Shown here one piece after another: positions 1 to 8,010 of a stretch of 64,000 bases of DNA. The position numbers and the translations under genes are program-made. The DNA is from Nocardiopsis potens DSM 45234 (GTDB lineage: Bacteria; Actinomycetota; Actinomycetes; Streptosporangiales; Streptosporangiaceae). Each line of letters opens with the position of its first letter. Position 1 is the stretch's first letter. The notes under the pieces are model-generated. The model saw only the letters and a program-made list of their open reading frames with translations. It had not been told where the DNA came from and searched no databases. The stretch lies in contig NZ_ANBB01000013.1 in NCBI RefSeq assembly GCF_000341105.1, positions 101,855 to 165,854 of the forward strand, written 5' to 3'.

Positions 1-1
1 T

Positions 2-475
2 GACCGGCTGCCCATCCTGTACGTCAACGCGGTCCCGGTCCGGGTGGACAACACCGGGGCGGTGACCAGCGTCGGCCTGCTGCTGCAGGCCGGGCCCGAC
101 CAGACGATCAGCCGGGCGGTGGTCTCCGGGCGGGTGCTCTACCACGAGCGGATCCGCGACGCCCTCCTGCGCCACCTGGAGAAGGACCTCGGGCCGATGG
201 CGCTGCCCGGCATCCCCGCCACGCCGCAGCCCTTCACCGTCGCGGAGTACTTCCCCACCCCCGGGACCACCCCCTACCACGACCCCCGCCAGCACGCCGT
301 CGCCCTGGCCTACGTGGTGCCGGTGACCGGCGACTGCCGCCCCCGCCAGGACGCCCTCGACCTGGTGTGGTTCACCCCGGAGGAGGCGGCCGGCCCGGAG
401 GTGCAGCAGGAGATGGCCGCCGGCCAGGGCGTGCTGGTCCGCCAGGCGCTCGCGTACACCGGCCGGCTGCCCTGA
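2..475 (+). CDS. NUDIX hydrolase-like protein, 5' end outside the window
   Basis: The reading frame is open from the first bases of the window, so the true start lies upstream; a GTG at 44 is only an internal codon. The visible part (about 157 residues) reads LPILYVNAVPVRVD at its beginning, followed by a segment GRVLYHERIRDALLRHLEKDLG that resembles the NUDIX-box region in actinobacterial NUDIX/DUF4916 proteins, and a C-terminal LDLVWFTPEEA stretch that is typical of NUDIX folds. Substrate cannot be told. A strong GC-rich hairpin follows directly after the stop, so the gene probably ends its transcription unit here. The family call rests on pattern similarity alone. Confidence 0.65.
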   Translation, partial: DRLPILYVNAVPVRVDNTGAVTSVGLLLQAGPDQTISRAVVSGRVLYHERIRDALLRHLEKDLGPMALPGIPATPQPFTVAEYFPTPGTTPYHDPRQHAVALAYVVPVTGDCRPRQDALDLVWFTPEEAAGPEVQQEMAAGQGVLVRQALAYTGRLP

Positions 476-479
476 CGCC

Positions 480-507
480 GGGGCGGGCGCCGCGCGGCGC
501 CCGCCCC
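480..507 (+). terminator. GC-rich hairpin after the NUDIX gene
   Basis: Perfect inverted repeat with 12-bp arms (480-491 and 496-507) and a GCGC loop, starting four bases after the stop codon. There is no T tract, as usual for hairpin terminators in high-GC actinomycetes. Confidence 0.55.
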
Positions 508-664
508 GCGGGTGACGGGACGTTGGTCCGCGGCGCACCCTGGCTTGACCCGGGCGCGGGTAGACAGGTGCAGACGTGCCCCGAGCGCCGCCCTCCCCGG
601 GGCGGCGCCCGCGCGCATACCGCCCGACCAGCGCGTCCACCCGCTCCGAGGGGGAGAGCCTCAG

Positions 665-2140
665 ATGACCGAGGGATACGGAAGGCCGCAGAACGGAAAC
701 CCGATCACCACCACCACCGCGGGCGCCCCCGCGCCCAGCGACGAGCAGTCGCTGTCGGTGGGGCGCGACGGCCCCATCGTGCTGCACGACATCTACCTCA
801 TCGAGAAGATGGCGCAGTTCAACCGGGAGCGCGTGCCCGAGCGCGTGGTGCACGCCAAGGGCGCCGGCGCCTACGGCGCCTTCCGGGTCACCAACGACGT
901 CTCCGAGTACACCTGCGCCGACGTGTTCCAGCCCGGCCGGGAGACGCCGATGCTGGCCCGCTTCTCCACCGTCGCCGGCGAGCAGGGCAGCCCGGACACC
1001 TGGCGCGATCCGCGCGGCTTCGCGCTGAAGTTCTACAGCCGGGACGGCAACTACGACCTGGTCGGCAACAACACCCCGGTGTTCTTCATGCGCGACCCGC
1101 AGAAGTTCCAGGACTTCATCCGCTCGCAGAAGCGCGACCCGCGCACCGGTCTGCGCGACAACACCATGCAGTGGGACTACTGGTCGCTGTCGCCGGAGTC
1201 GGCGCACCAGGTGACCTGGCTGATGGGCGATCGCGGGATCCCGCGGACCTGGCGCAACATGGACGGCTTCAGCTCGCACACCTACATGTGGATCAACCCC
1301 GCCGGGCGCCGGGTGTGGGTCAAGTACCACTTCCTGACCGACCAGGGCAACGAGTTCCTCACCCAGGCCGAGGCCGACGCGCTGGCCGGCGAGGACGCCG
1401 ACCACCACCGGCGCGACCTGTACGCCGCCATCGACCGGGGCGAGTACCCGTCCTGGACGCTCAAGGTGCAGATCATGCCGCTGGAGGAGGCCGCGGACTA
1501 CCGGTTCAACCCGTTCGACCTGACCAAGGTGTGGCCGCACGGCGACTACCCGCTGATCGAGGTCGGCCGGATGACGCTGAACCGGGTGCCCGAGGACTTC
1601 TTCGTCCACGTGGAGCAGGCCGCGTTCGAGCCGTCCAACCTGGTCCCCGGGGTCGGCCCGTCGCCGGACAAGATGCTGCTGGCGCGGATGTTCTCCTATG
1701 CCGACACGCACCGGTACCGGATCGGGGTCAACTACAACGAGCTGCCGCCGAACCGGCCGCAGGTGCCGGTGCGCTCCTACTCCAAGGACGGGGCCATGCG
1801 CTCCTACCCGCCGGACACCGGGGCGGTGTACCACCCCAATTCCTACGGCGGGCCCGACGCCGCGGTGCAGGAGGGGACCGACCCGGCCTCCTGGGCCGTG
1901 CACGCCGGCGAGATCGTCCGGGAGGCCTACACCGCGCACCGCGACGACGACGACTTCGTCCAGCCCCGGGCCCTGATCCGGAACGTGCTGGACGACGCCG
2001 CCCGCGACCGGCTGGTCTCCAACATCGCCGGGCACCTCGGCGCGGTCACCGACGGCAAGGTGGCCGACCGGGCCCTGGAGTACTGGCGCGGCATCGACCG
2101 GGAGACCGGCGACCGGGTCGCCGACGCCCTCCGCCGCTGA
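665..2140 (+). CDS. monofunctional haem catalase
   Basis: A 491-residue catalase that dismutates hydrogen peroxide in the cytoplasm; length fits the small-subunit (clade 3) type. Visible family features: the active-site His in VVHAKGAGAYGAF (near residue 62), the distal Asn in VGNNTPVFF (near 135), and the proximal haem ligand Tyr in RMFSYADTHRYRIG (near 345). ATG 665 is preferred over upstream in-frame codons because a GAGGGGGAGAG ribosome-binding stretch lies just before it and the sequence before ATG is low-complexity. The gene stands alone, closed by a hairpin at 2156-2188. No peroxide-responsive regulator (OxyR, CatR/FurA) lies next to it. Paralogue letter (katA/katE) not assigned. Confidence 0.95.
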   Translation: MTEGYGRPQNGNPITTTTAGAPAPSDEQSLSVGRDGPIVLHDIYLIEKMAQFNRERVPERVVHAKGAGAYGAFRVTNDVSEYTCADVFQPGRETPMLARFSTVAGEQGSPDTWRDPRGFALKFYSRDGNYDLVGNNTPVFFMRDPQKFQDFIRSQKRDPRTGLRDNTMQWDYWSLSPESAHQVTWLMGDRGIPRTWRNMDGFSSHTYMWINPAGRRVWVKYHFLTDQGNEFLTQAEADALAGEDADHHRRDLYAAIDRGEYPSWTLKVQIMPLEEAADYRFNPFDLTKVWPHGDYPLIEVGRMTLNRVPEDFFVHVEQAAFEPSNLVPGVGPSPDKMLLARMFSYADTHRYRIGVNYNELPPNRPQVPVRSYSKDGAMRSYPPDTGAVYHPNSYGGPDAAVQEGTDPASWAVHAGEIVREAYTAHRDDDDFVQPRALIRNVLDDAARDRLVSNIAGHLGAVTDGKVADRALEYWRGIDRETGDRVADALRR

Positions 2141-2155
2141 CCGCCGCCTCCCACC

Positions 2156-2188
2156 GAGGGCCCGGGGACTCCGCGCTCCCGGGCCCTC
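2156..2188 (+). terminator. hairpin terminator of the catalase gene
   Basis: Perfect 11-bp arms (2156-2166 and 2178-2188) around an 11-nt loop, 16 bases past the catalase stop, followed by a pyrimidine-rich TCTCCTG. Confidence 0.65.
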
Positions 2189-2429
2189 TCTCCTGCCCGG
2201 TGCAGGCGGCCGGCGTCCCGGTCGCCGAAGGGGCGGTGCGCGGCACGCCCCGGACGCCGGGCACACCGGAGCCCCTCCCGCGCCGCCCGGACGGGGCAGG
2301 CGCCCCGACCGCGGCGACCGGTACGTCCGAGGCGGCGTCCGGGCCTGCGGGCCGCCCTCCCCGGGCGCCCGGCCGGCGCACCCGCCGCACCGCCGCACCG
2401 CCGTCGGCCGGATGCGGCCGCACCCGCAC
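2189..2429. other. intergenic stretch with no recognised content
   Basis: Between the catalase terminator and the twin operators. Very GC-rich, no credible start/RBS pair and no repeat seen. Confidence 0.4.
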
Positions 2430-2445
2430 TTGAGCGGTCGCTCAA
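2430..2445. promoter_or_regulatory. TetR-type operator, copy 1
   Basis: TTGAGCGGTCGCTCAA: 7-bp inverted arms (TTGAGCG/CGCTCAA) around GT. A second copy, its exact reverse complement, lies at 2463-2478, so centres are 33 bp (about three helical turns) apart on the same DNA face. This layout and the arm sequence are typical of TetR-family repressor sites; the responsible repressor is not adjacent. Confidence 0.65.
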
Positions 2446-2462
2446 ATCCGCGTACGGTTCTT

Positions 2463-2478
2463 TTGAGCGACCGCTCAA
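2463..2478. promoter_or_regulatory. TetR-type operator, copy 2
   Basis: TTGAGCGACCGCTCAA, 27 bases before the start of the SRPBCC gene, reverse complement of copy 1. The promoter of the SRPBCC-DUF4166 pair probably lies between or under the two sites, giving repression. Confidence 0.65.
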
Positions 2479-2504
2479 ATCGGGCGGCGGGGAGGGGACC
2501 GCAC

Positions 2505-3239
2505 ATGGGCCTGTACATCGAGGCGCACATCCGGACCGGCCTGGACCTGCTGTGGGAGCGGACCCAGGACCCCGCCGAGCACTGCCGCTGGGACCTGCGG
2601 TTCACCGAGATCCGCCCGCTGCCCCGGCCGGCCGGCGGACCGGCGCGGTTCCGCTACGCCACCCGCGTCGCCCCGTTCGTCCGCATCACCGGGACCGGGG
2701 TGAACGCCGGCGAGCGGCACCGGCCGGACGGCACCCGCACCTCCGCCCTGCGCTTCGCCTCCGCCCACCCGCTCTCCCCGATCGCCGAGGGGCGCGGCTA
2801 CTGGCGCTACGTGCCCGCCTCCGGCGGGGTGCGCTTCCTGACCGGCTACGACTACCGGCCGCGCCGAGGGCGGGCCGGCCGGGCCGCCGACCGGCTCGTA
2901 TTCCGCCCGCTGATGGGCTGGGCCACCGCCTGGTCCTTCGACCGGCTGCGGCTCTGGTGCGAGCGCGGGATCAGCCCGGAGTCCGCGCTGCGCCGGGCGC
3001 TGGCCGAGGCGGCGGTGCGCGCGGCGGTGGCGGCGGCCGCACTGGCCGCCGCGCCGCCGCCCGCCGCGGCGGCGGTCTGCGCCGCCGCCCTGCTGCTGCC
3101 ACCGCTGCCCGCCACCCCGGCCGCCCGGCGCTGCCTGCGCCGGCCCCCGGAGCGGACCGCACCCGCCCCTCCCGCGCTCCTCGGCCGCCTGGAGTCCGCC
3201 GCCGAGGGCCCGCCGCAGTCCTCCGCCGCCCACCGCTGA
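2505..3239 (+). CDS. SRPBCC-like protein with hydrophobic Ala-rich tail
   Basis: 244 residues. The N-terminal two thirds (to about 155) look like a START/SRPBCC lipid- or ligand-binding fold: an opening beta-strand MGLYIEAHIRT, a WERTQDPAEHCRWDLRF helix region and a terminal helix. Residues about 165-210 form an alanine-rich hydrophobic stretch ([19 protein letters not shown]) that could be one or two membrane helices, followed by an Arg/Pro-rich tail. ATG 2505 has a GGGGAGGGG ribosome-binding site. It sits 28 bp upstream of the DUF4166 gene and behind twin TetR operators, so the two are probably one repressor-controlled unit. The function is unknown; a ligand-binding or lipid-handling role is inference. 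Confidence 0.7.
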   Translation: MGLYIEAHIRTGLDLLWERTQDPAEHCRWDLRFTEIRPLPRPAGGPARFRYATRVAPFVRITGTGVNAGERHRPDGTRTSALRFASAHPLSPIAEGRGYWRYVPASGGVRFLTGYDYRPRRGRAGRAADRLVFRPLMGWATAWSFDRLRLWCERGISPESALRRALAEAAVRAAVAAAALAAAPPPAAAAVCAAALLLPPLPATPAARRCLRRPPERTAPAPPALLGRLESAAEGPPQSSAAHR

Positions 3240-3267
3240 CCACCGCCCGACCAGGAAGGACCCGACC

Positions 3268-3948
3268 ATGGCCGCCCTTTTCCAGCGCGCGATGGGAGAC
3301 GGCTTCGACCGGCTGCACCCGCGGCTGCGGCAGCGCTTCTCCGCCGGTCTCGACTCGGGGACCTCCTGCATCGGCCGGGGCACGATGGACCGGATCTGGC
3401 ACGGCGGCGCGGCCGTGCGTCCGTTCCTCGCCCTGGGCGCGGTGCGCAACATCCTGGTGCCGGAGGCCGGGCGGGACGTGCCCTTCACCATCGAGAACGT
3501 GCCCTACACCGACGCCCGGGGGCGCGAGGCGGTGACCTTCGTGCGGACCTTCCTGCTGCCCGGGCGCCCCCGGCGGTTCGACGCGGCCATGGTCTACAGC
3601 CCCGAGCGCGGCTGCATCGTGGACTACCTGGGCACCCACCACCACCTGGCCTGCGACCTGTTCCCGGAGCCGGACGGCCGGGGCGGCCTGGTGATCCGGT
3701 CCGGGCCGCTGCGGTTCCGCGAGGGCCCGCTGGACGCAGGGGTGCCCGCGCCGCTCGGCGGGGCGGCCGAGGTCCGGGAGCGCTACGACGAGCGGGCCGG
3801 CAGGTTCCGGATCAGCGTGCGCGTCACCAACCCGCTGCTCGGCCCGGTCTTCGGCTACCAGGGGTCGTTCACCGCCGAGCACCCCCGCACCGGTCGCCGC
3901 CCGCTCCCCGCCCGCCTGCGCCCGGCCCGCGAGGAGGCCCGCCCCTGA
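3268..3948 (+). CDS. DUF4166 domain-containing protein
   Basis: 226 residues, start ATG with AGGAAGGA ribosome-binding site. Features seen: opening LFQRAMGDGFDRLHPRLRQRFS, a central VTFVRTFLLPGRPRRFDAAMVYSPERG, and a GPVFGYQGSFT segment near the C terminus, the pattern I associate with DUF4166 (PF13761), found alone or fused to sugar/lipid-modifying or dehydrogenase domains. Residues 4-18 carry the conserved H-P pair (RLHP). No signal peptide or membrane segment. Second gene after the SRPBCC-like protein, 28 bp downstream, hence likely co-expressed. Biochemical activity unknown. Confidence 0.7.
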   Translation: MAALFQRAMGDGFDRLHPRLRQRFSAGLDSGTSCIGRGTMDRIWHGGAAVRPFLALGAVRNILVPEAGRDVPFTIENVPYTDARGREAVTFVRTFLLPGRPRRFDAAMVYSPERGCIVDYLGTHHHLACDLFPEPDGRGGLVIRSGPLRFREGPLDAGVPAPLGGAAEVRERYDERAGRFRISVRVTNPLLGPVFGYQGSFTAEHPRTGRRPLPARLRPAREEARP

Positions 3949-4000
3949 TCCCGCCCCGGCGCGGACGGCCCCGGCCGGCCCGCCGATGGGCCGGGTGCCG

Positions 4001-4072
4001 CCCCAGGGGCGATGATCTCGACGTTGCGGGGGCATCAGGGCGCTCCGATGCCCCCGCAACGTCGAGGTCGCC
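4001..4072. repeat. dispersed palindromic element, copy 1
   Basis: Left flank CCCCAGGGGC then GATGATCTCGACG; the palindrome has perfect 19-bp arms at 4017-4035 and 4048-4066 with a 12-nt loop. It lies between convergent genes (DUF4166 and the minus-strand glyoxalase-like gene) and may also act as a bidirectional terminator. Related copies are at about 31326, 36395 and 56352, and the same terminus brackets the island at 37073-38800. Confidence 0.75.
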
Positions 4073-4181
4073 GGGGAGGAGCGGGGCCGGGGGCGGCCGG
4101 GCGGGAGGCCCGCGGCGCGCCGGGGCCGGACGCGGTGCCGCGCGCCGGCGGGGTCGGATCCCGGGCCGGCGGCGGGGCCGT

Positions 4182-4523
4182 TCAGAGCGGGTCGCCGCCG
4201 AACCCGATCTCGTTGCCGTCCGGGTCGCGGAAGACCGCCTTGCGGACGCCGTTCTCGTAGGCCTCCCGGCGCGCGGGCTCCAGCCCCCGCTCGGCGATCC
4301 GGGCGAGGCGGGCGTCGAAGTCGTCGGCGAAGAGCGTGTGCATCGCGTGGCCGGCGTGCCCGGGCCGCACCTCGATGTAGATCCACCTGCCCTCTCCGAG
4401 CCCCCACACCGCCTCGGTGCCGTTGGGGAGGAACGCCGGCGGCGCGCCGAGCAGTTTCTCGTACCAGGCCAGCGCGGCGTCGTAGTCGGTGACGGGGACG
4501 CCTGCGAACGGCTCCACGGTCAT
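4182..4523 (-). CDS. VOC-superfamily (glyoxalase/bleomycin-resistance-like) protein
   Basis: 113 residues, a single vicinal-oxygen-chelate module pair. The N-terminal half has VPVTDYDAALAWYEKLLG and the C-terminal half the family signature FRDPDGNEIGFGG. A Glu in RWIYIEV (near residue 50) is in the usual metal-ligand position. Such proteins bind metal-chelated small molecules or antibiotics; substrate unknown. It is convergent with the DUF4166 gene and divergent from the antibiotic-kinase-like gene downstream at 4778, with 250 bp between them. No regulatory motif was identified. Confidence 0.85.
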   Translation of the reverse strand: MTVEPFAGVPVTDYDAALAWYEKLLGAPPAFLPNGTEAVWGLGEGRWIYIEVRPGHAGHAMHTLFADDFDARLARIAERGLEPARREAYENGVRKAVFRDPDGNEIGFGGDPL

Positions 4524-4777
4524 GGTCGCCTCTCCACGGGTCGGCGGGTTCTCCGCTCCCGTCCTCTGCCGTACCCGCGACGTTCCCGCCGCACCGGGGC
4601 CGGCCCGGGCGGCGGTCTCCGCTCCGGGTCCCGGGCCCCGGAAAACCGGTTCCCCCGCCGCGCCTCCCGCCGCTAGGGTCCTGCCATGCCCTGACCCCTG
4701 CCCGGTGCCCGGGCACCTCCGCGGCCTCCTTCGCCCGCCGTATCCCGATTCGGAAACCCGCGGAGGAGTCCTTCACC

Positions 4778-5734
4778 ATGACCGCGTCGACCCCGATCGA
4801 CGTCCCGGACGCGTTCACCGCGTCCTACCCCGAGCAGGGTGCGGAGGCCCGCGCCTGGCTCGCCGCCCTCCCCCGCATCGGCGCCGAGCTGCTGGAGCAC
4901 TGGGACCTGCGCCCCGACGGCCCGGCCGGGCACGGCATGGCCTCGGTCGTGCTCCCGGTGCGCCGGGCCGACGGCACGCCCGCCGCCCTCAAGCTCCAGC
5001 AGCCCCGGGAGGAGGCCGCGGCGGCCACCGTCGGCCTGCGGACCTGGCGGGGCGACGGCATCGTCCGGCTGCTCGACGGCGACGACGGGCGCGGCGGCCA
5101 GCTGCTGGAGCGGCTGGACGCGTCCCGCCCGCTGTCCTCGGTGGCCGACGACGGCGCCGCCGTGCAGGTCCTGGCCGAGCTGCTGGCCCGGCTGACCTCG
5201 GTGCCGGCGCCGGCGGGCCTGCGCTCGCTGGCCGACGTCGCCGGCGCCATGCTCGACCGGGCGGACGGGGCCGTCCCCGCGCTGCGCGACCCCGCGGAGC
5301 GCCGGCTGGTGCGGACCTGCGCGTCCGCCGTGGCCGAGCTGGTCGCCGAGCCCGGCGACCGGCTGCTCCACTGGGACCTGCACTACGACAACGTCCTGGC
5401 CGCGGAGCGGGAGCCCTGGCTGGCCATCGACCCCGAGCCGCTGGCCGGCGACCCCGGCTTCGACCTGCTTCCGGCGCTGGACAACCGGTGGGAGGAGGCG
5501 GTGGCGACCGGCGACCCCGGGCGGGTGGTGCTCGGCCGGTTCGACCGGCTGACCGAGGTCCTCGGCCTGGACCGGGAGCGGGCGACCGGCTGGACGCTCG
5601 GCCGGGTGCTGCAGAACGCGCTGTGGGACGTCGAGGACGGGAGGACCGCCCTGGACCCGGCCCAGGTCGCCATCGCCGGGGCCCTGCTGCGCCGGTCCGC
5701 CCCCGCCGCGGCCCGCTCCGCCGAGCGCCCCTGA
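4778..5734 (+). CDS. aminoglycoside 6-phosphotransferase-like kinase (APH(6)/hydroxyurea kinase family)
   Basis: 318 residues. The catalytic loop is LLHWDLHYDNVL (His198, Asp200) and the metal-binding segment AIDPEPLAGDPGFDL follows near residue 217, the arrangement of the APH_6_hur family (streptomycin 6-kinase, hydroxyurea kinase). The N-lobe has the ATP-binding Lys in PAALKLQQP (near 70). Start ATG has a good CGGAGGAG site. It would transfer phosphate from ATP to a streptomycin-like or hydroxylated small molecule in the cytoplasm; a resistance role is inference because chromosomal members often have unknown substrates. It stands alone and is closed by a 12-bp-arm hairpin. Confidence 0.85.
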   Translation: MTASTPIDVPDAFTASYPEQGAEARAWLAALPRIGAELLEHWDLRPDGPAGHGMASVVLPVRRADGTPAALKLQQPREEAAAATVGLRTWRGDGIVRLLDGDDGRGGQLLERLDASRPLSSVADDGAAVQVLAELLARLTSVPAPAGLRSLADVAGAMLDRADGAVPALRDPAERRLVRTCASAVAELVAEPGDRLLHWDLHYDNVLAAEREPWLAIDPEPLAGDPGFDLLPALDNRWEEAVATGDPGRVVLGRFDRLTEVLGLDRERATGWTLGRVLQNALWDVEDGRTALDPAQVAIAGALLRRSAPAAARSAERP

Positions 5735-5776
5735 CCGGGGCGGGGGTCCGGCCCGGGGCCGGGCTCCCGCCCGTTC

Positions 5777-5810
5777 GGCGCCCGCCCCTCCCCTGCCGGG
5801 GGCGGGCGCC
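5777..5810 (+). terminator. hairpin terminator after the APH(6)-like gene
   Basis: Perfect 12-bp arms at 5777-5788 and 5799-5810, 10-nt loop, 43 bases after the stop. Confidence 0.55.
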
Positions 5811-5949
5811 CGGTACCGGCGCTCTCTCCTCCGGACGGCGGGCCCCGGGGGCTGCGCGGGTCTCATATCCTGCCGGGGAGCCATAGGCCACGCGGCAGGA
5901 AGGGAGAGGGCGCCCGGCACCGGCAGGGACGGCCGCGCCCGGACATCTG

Positions 5950-6654
5950 ATGAGCGAGGACACCCGGACCAAGCTCCTCGCCGGAGCCCTCGAAGCGCTG
6001 GTGCGCAACGGCATCGCCAAGACCTCGGCGCGCAGCATCGCGGCGGCCGCCGGGGTGAACCAGGGGCTCGTCTTCTACCACTTCGGCAGTGTGGACGAGC
6101 TGCTGGCGGCGGCCTGCCGGTACGGCGCCGAGCAGCGGGTGGCCCACTACCGGCCGCGCTTCGCCGAGGTGCGGTCCTTCGCCGAGCTGGTCCGGCTCGG
6201 GCGCGACCTGCACGCCGAGGAGCGCGACGCGGGCCACGTCGCCACGCTCGCCCAGCTGCTGGCGGGGGCGCAGACCCGCTCCTGGCTCGCGCCGGCGACC
6301 GCGGCCGGGCTGGAGCTGTGGGCGGCCGAGCTGGAAAAGGTGCTGGAGCGGGTGGTGCCCGGCACCCCGATCGAGGGCCTGGTCGACACCCGCGGCCTCG
6401 CCAGGGCGCTGGCCTCCGGTTTCATCGGCCTGGAGCTGTACGAGGGGGTGGACCACGAGGGGGCCGAGCGGGCGCTGGAGGCCCTGGAGCGCCTGGGCGA
6501 CCTGGTCGCCGTGCTGGACGACCTGGGCCCCGTCACCCGCCGCGCGGTCCGCGCCCGGCTGCGCGGCGCGGCCGGCGGTACTCAGGGGAGGTCCTCCGCC
6601 AGGCCTCCCGCCTCCCCCGGCGGCGACGGCGGGGAGGCGCCGGCCGCGCCCTGA
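5950..6654 (+). CDS. TetR/AcrR-family transcriptional regulator
   Basis: 234 residues. The N-terminal helix-turn-helix (about 10-55) contains TSARSIAAAAGVNQGLVFYHFGSVDELL, a clear TetR DNA-binding domain. Residues 60-200 form the helical ligand-binding domain, and the last 30 residues are a low-complexity Ser/Pro/Gly tail. No ATG closer to a strong ribosome-binding site was seen; the start at ATG 5950 follows ACATCTG. It has no obvious divergent partner. Target and ligand unknown; whether it binds the TTGAGCG operators at 2430/2463 is untested. Confidence 0.9.
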   Translation: MSEDTRTKLLAGALEALVRNGIAKTSARSIAAAAGVNQGLVFYHFGSVDELLAAACRYGAEQRVAHYRPRFAEVRSFAELVRLGRDLHAEERDAGHVATLAQLLAGAQTRSWLAPATAAGLELWAAELEKVLERVVPGTPIEGLVDTRGLARALASGFIGLELYEGVDHEGAERALEALERLGDLVAVLDDLGPVTRRAVRARLRGAAGGTQGRSSARPPASPGGDGGEAPAAP

Positions 6655-6973
6655 CCCGCTCCACCGGGGTGGAAGGCCCCTCCCGTTCCGCCCCGCTCCG
6701 CTCGGTGCGCGGCCCCGATGGCCGGCGGGGGACGGGGGCCGCCTTTTCCGGCGCGGGCGGCCGCCCAGATCCCGGACCGCCGGCGGCCGGGCGTTCGGGG
6801 CCCGGTCGGGCCCCCTTCTCAACGCTCCCGGCGCCCGCACGGGCGGACCCGCCGGGAGCGCTCCGCCGGGCGGGCGGAGGGCCGGGCCCGGGCGCCCCGG
6901 CGGCGGGTACGGCCCCGGACCGGGAGCGCCTCGGGGCGGCCCTCCCCCTCGGAGGGCCGTCCGGGGCCGCGGG
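6655..6973. other. 319-bp gap between convergent genes
   Basis: No gene-like reading frame with ribosome-binding site. The only structure seen is the hairpin at 6823-6860. The sequence is G/C-homopolymer-rich. Confidence 0.4.
6823..6860. terminator. hairpin between convergent TetR and glyoxalase-like genes
   Basis: Perfect 10-bp arms CGCTCCCGGC (6823-6832) and GCCGGGAGCG (6851-6860); the loop itself contains GCCCGCACGGGC, giving a second small stem. Confidence 0.45.
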
Positions 6974-7357
6974 TCAGGCGGTGACGATCTGGACCAGGTT
7001 GCCGCAGGTGTCGTCGAGGACGGCGGTGGTGACCCCGCCCATCTCCATCGGCTCCTGGGTGAAGCGGACGTCCAGTGCGCTCAGCCGCTCGTACTCGGCG
7101 CGCACGTCGTCGACGGCGAACGAGGCGGCGGGGATGCCGTCGGCGACGAGCGCCCGCTTGTACGGGCCGACCGCGGGGTGGCCGTCCGGCTCCAGCAGCA
7201 GCTCGGTGCCGTCCTTCTCCTCGGGTGAGACGACCGTCAGCCACCTCGCCTCGCCCAGCGGCACGTCGTTCTTCTTCTGGAAGCCGAGCACGCGGGTGTA
7301 GAAGTCCAGCGCCTTGGCCTGGTCGTCGACGAAAACACTGGTCACATAGATCCCCAT
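6974..7357 (-). CDS. VOC-superfamily protein partnered with ArsR regulator
   Basis: 127 residues, MGIYVTSVFVDDQAKALDFYTRVLGF at the start and TTAVLDDTCGNLVQIVTA at the end, the two-module glyoxalase fold. The Glu in TELLLEPDGHP (near 55) and the C-terminal region fit metal-site positions. It is the second gene of a minus-strand pair, 96 bp after the ArsR-type regulator, an arrangement common in actinobacteria in which ArsR controls a VOC enzyme. Substrate unknown; detoxification of an electrophile is inference. Confidence 0.85.
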   Translation of the reverse strand: MGIYVTSVFVDDQAKALDFYTRVLGFQKKNDVPLGEARWLTVVSPEEKDGTELLLEPDGHPAVGPYKRALVADGIPAASFAVDDVRAEYERLSALDVRFTQEPMEMGGVTTAVLDDTCGNLVQIVTA

Positions 7358-7453
7358 CGGGCCTCCTCGGCACGCGGTCCCGGTCTTGGGCCGGGTCTGG
7401 AGATCAGGGTTCCGGGGCGGGCCGCCGGTGCGCGGCCGCCCCTCGGGCGCGGG

Positions 7454-7753
7454 TCAAGGCCCGTCCCCGCCGCCGCGGGGCGGCCAGCGCTCGGCGATCG
7501 CGCGCAGCGGCGAGGTGTCGATGGTGTGGAACTTGTACCTGCCCTCGCGCTCCACCCCGATCAGCCCGGCCGCGGCCAGGACGTCGAGGTGCTGGGAGAT
7601 CGCCTGCCGGGACGAGCTCAGCCCGTGCTTCACGGCGAGCCGGCCGCACAGTTCGAACAGCGTCTGGCGGTCGCGCTCGCACAGCTCGTCGAGGATCGCC
7701 CGGCGGGTCGGGTCGGCCAGGGCCTTGTAGATGTCACCCACAGCGAGAAGCAT
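7454..7753 (-). CDS. ArsR/SmtB-family repressor
   Basis: 99 residues from ATG 7753 (a TTG two codons upstream is possible but lies inside the operator). The winged helix includes DPTRRAILDELCERDRQTLFELC, the recognition helix SSSRQAISQHLDVLAAAGLI, and the wing REGRYKFHTID. Cysteines at about 24 and 33 are present but not in the classical CVC metal-binding motif, so the effector may be non-metal. The palindrome GCAAGTAAACACTTGC starts 3 bp upstream of the ATG, so the gene is very likely self-repressed, together with the downstream VOC gene. Confidence 0.88.
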   Translation of the reverse strand: MLLAVGDIYKALADPTRRAILDELCERDRQTLFELCGRLAVKHGLSSSRQAISQHLDVLAAAGLIGVEREGRYKFHTIDTSPLRAIAERWPPRGGGDGP

Positions 7754-7755
7754 AG

Positions 7756-7771
7756 GCAAGTAAACACTTGC
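7756..7771. promoter_or_regulatory. ArsR autoregulatory operator
   Basis: GCAAGTAAACACTTGC, perfect 6-bp arms around AAAC, ending 3 bp from the ArsR ATG. Its A/T content stands out from the surrounding DNA. The arm sequence CAAGT/ACTTG is typical of ArsR-family sites. Confidence 0.7.
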
Positions 7772-7884
7772 ATGTCAAAGTTCGCGCAGCTCCGGCGGGT
7801 CGCCCCGGAAGTGCACCCGATTCGGGCCGATTCGCTTCCCTTCGACCGCCCCCACGGCGGGGCGCCGAGGCGCTACCGTCCACC

Positions 7885-8010
7885 CTTGACGCTCCCCTCC
7901 CTGAAGGGAGGGGATTCTTACGGCTCGCGCCGTGAGACTTCCTGCTTCGTCGCCGACCGCCCGCCCGGAGCGCTCCGTTGAGGTCTTACACCGGCTCCAC
8001 AGGCCGAAAC
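7885..8010 (-). ncRNA. possible omega/reRNA at the 3' end of tnpB
   Basis: In characterised IS200/IS605 elements the guide RNA comes from the 3' end of tnpB plus the right-end hairpin, with the guide supplied by DNA just outside the element. Here that would be the minus-strand region up to the hairpin at 7894-7913, with the guide read from about 7885 downwards. Position inferred from element architecture only. Confidence 0.35.

Noticed and set aside
367..2433. Long Arg/Pro-rich frame over the catalase gene
   Set aside because: Shadow of the catalase in another frame; no motif and it crosses the catalase terminator.
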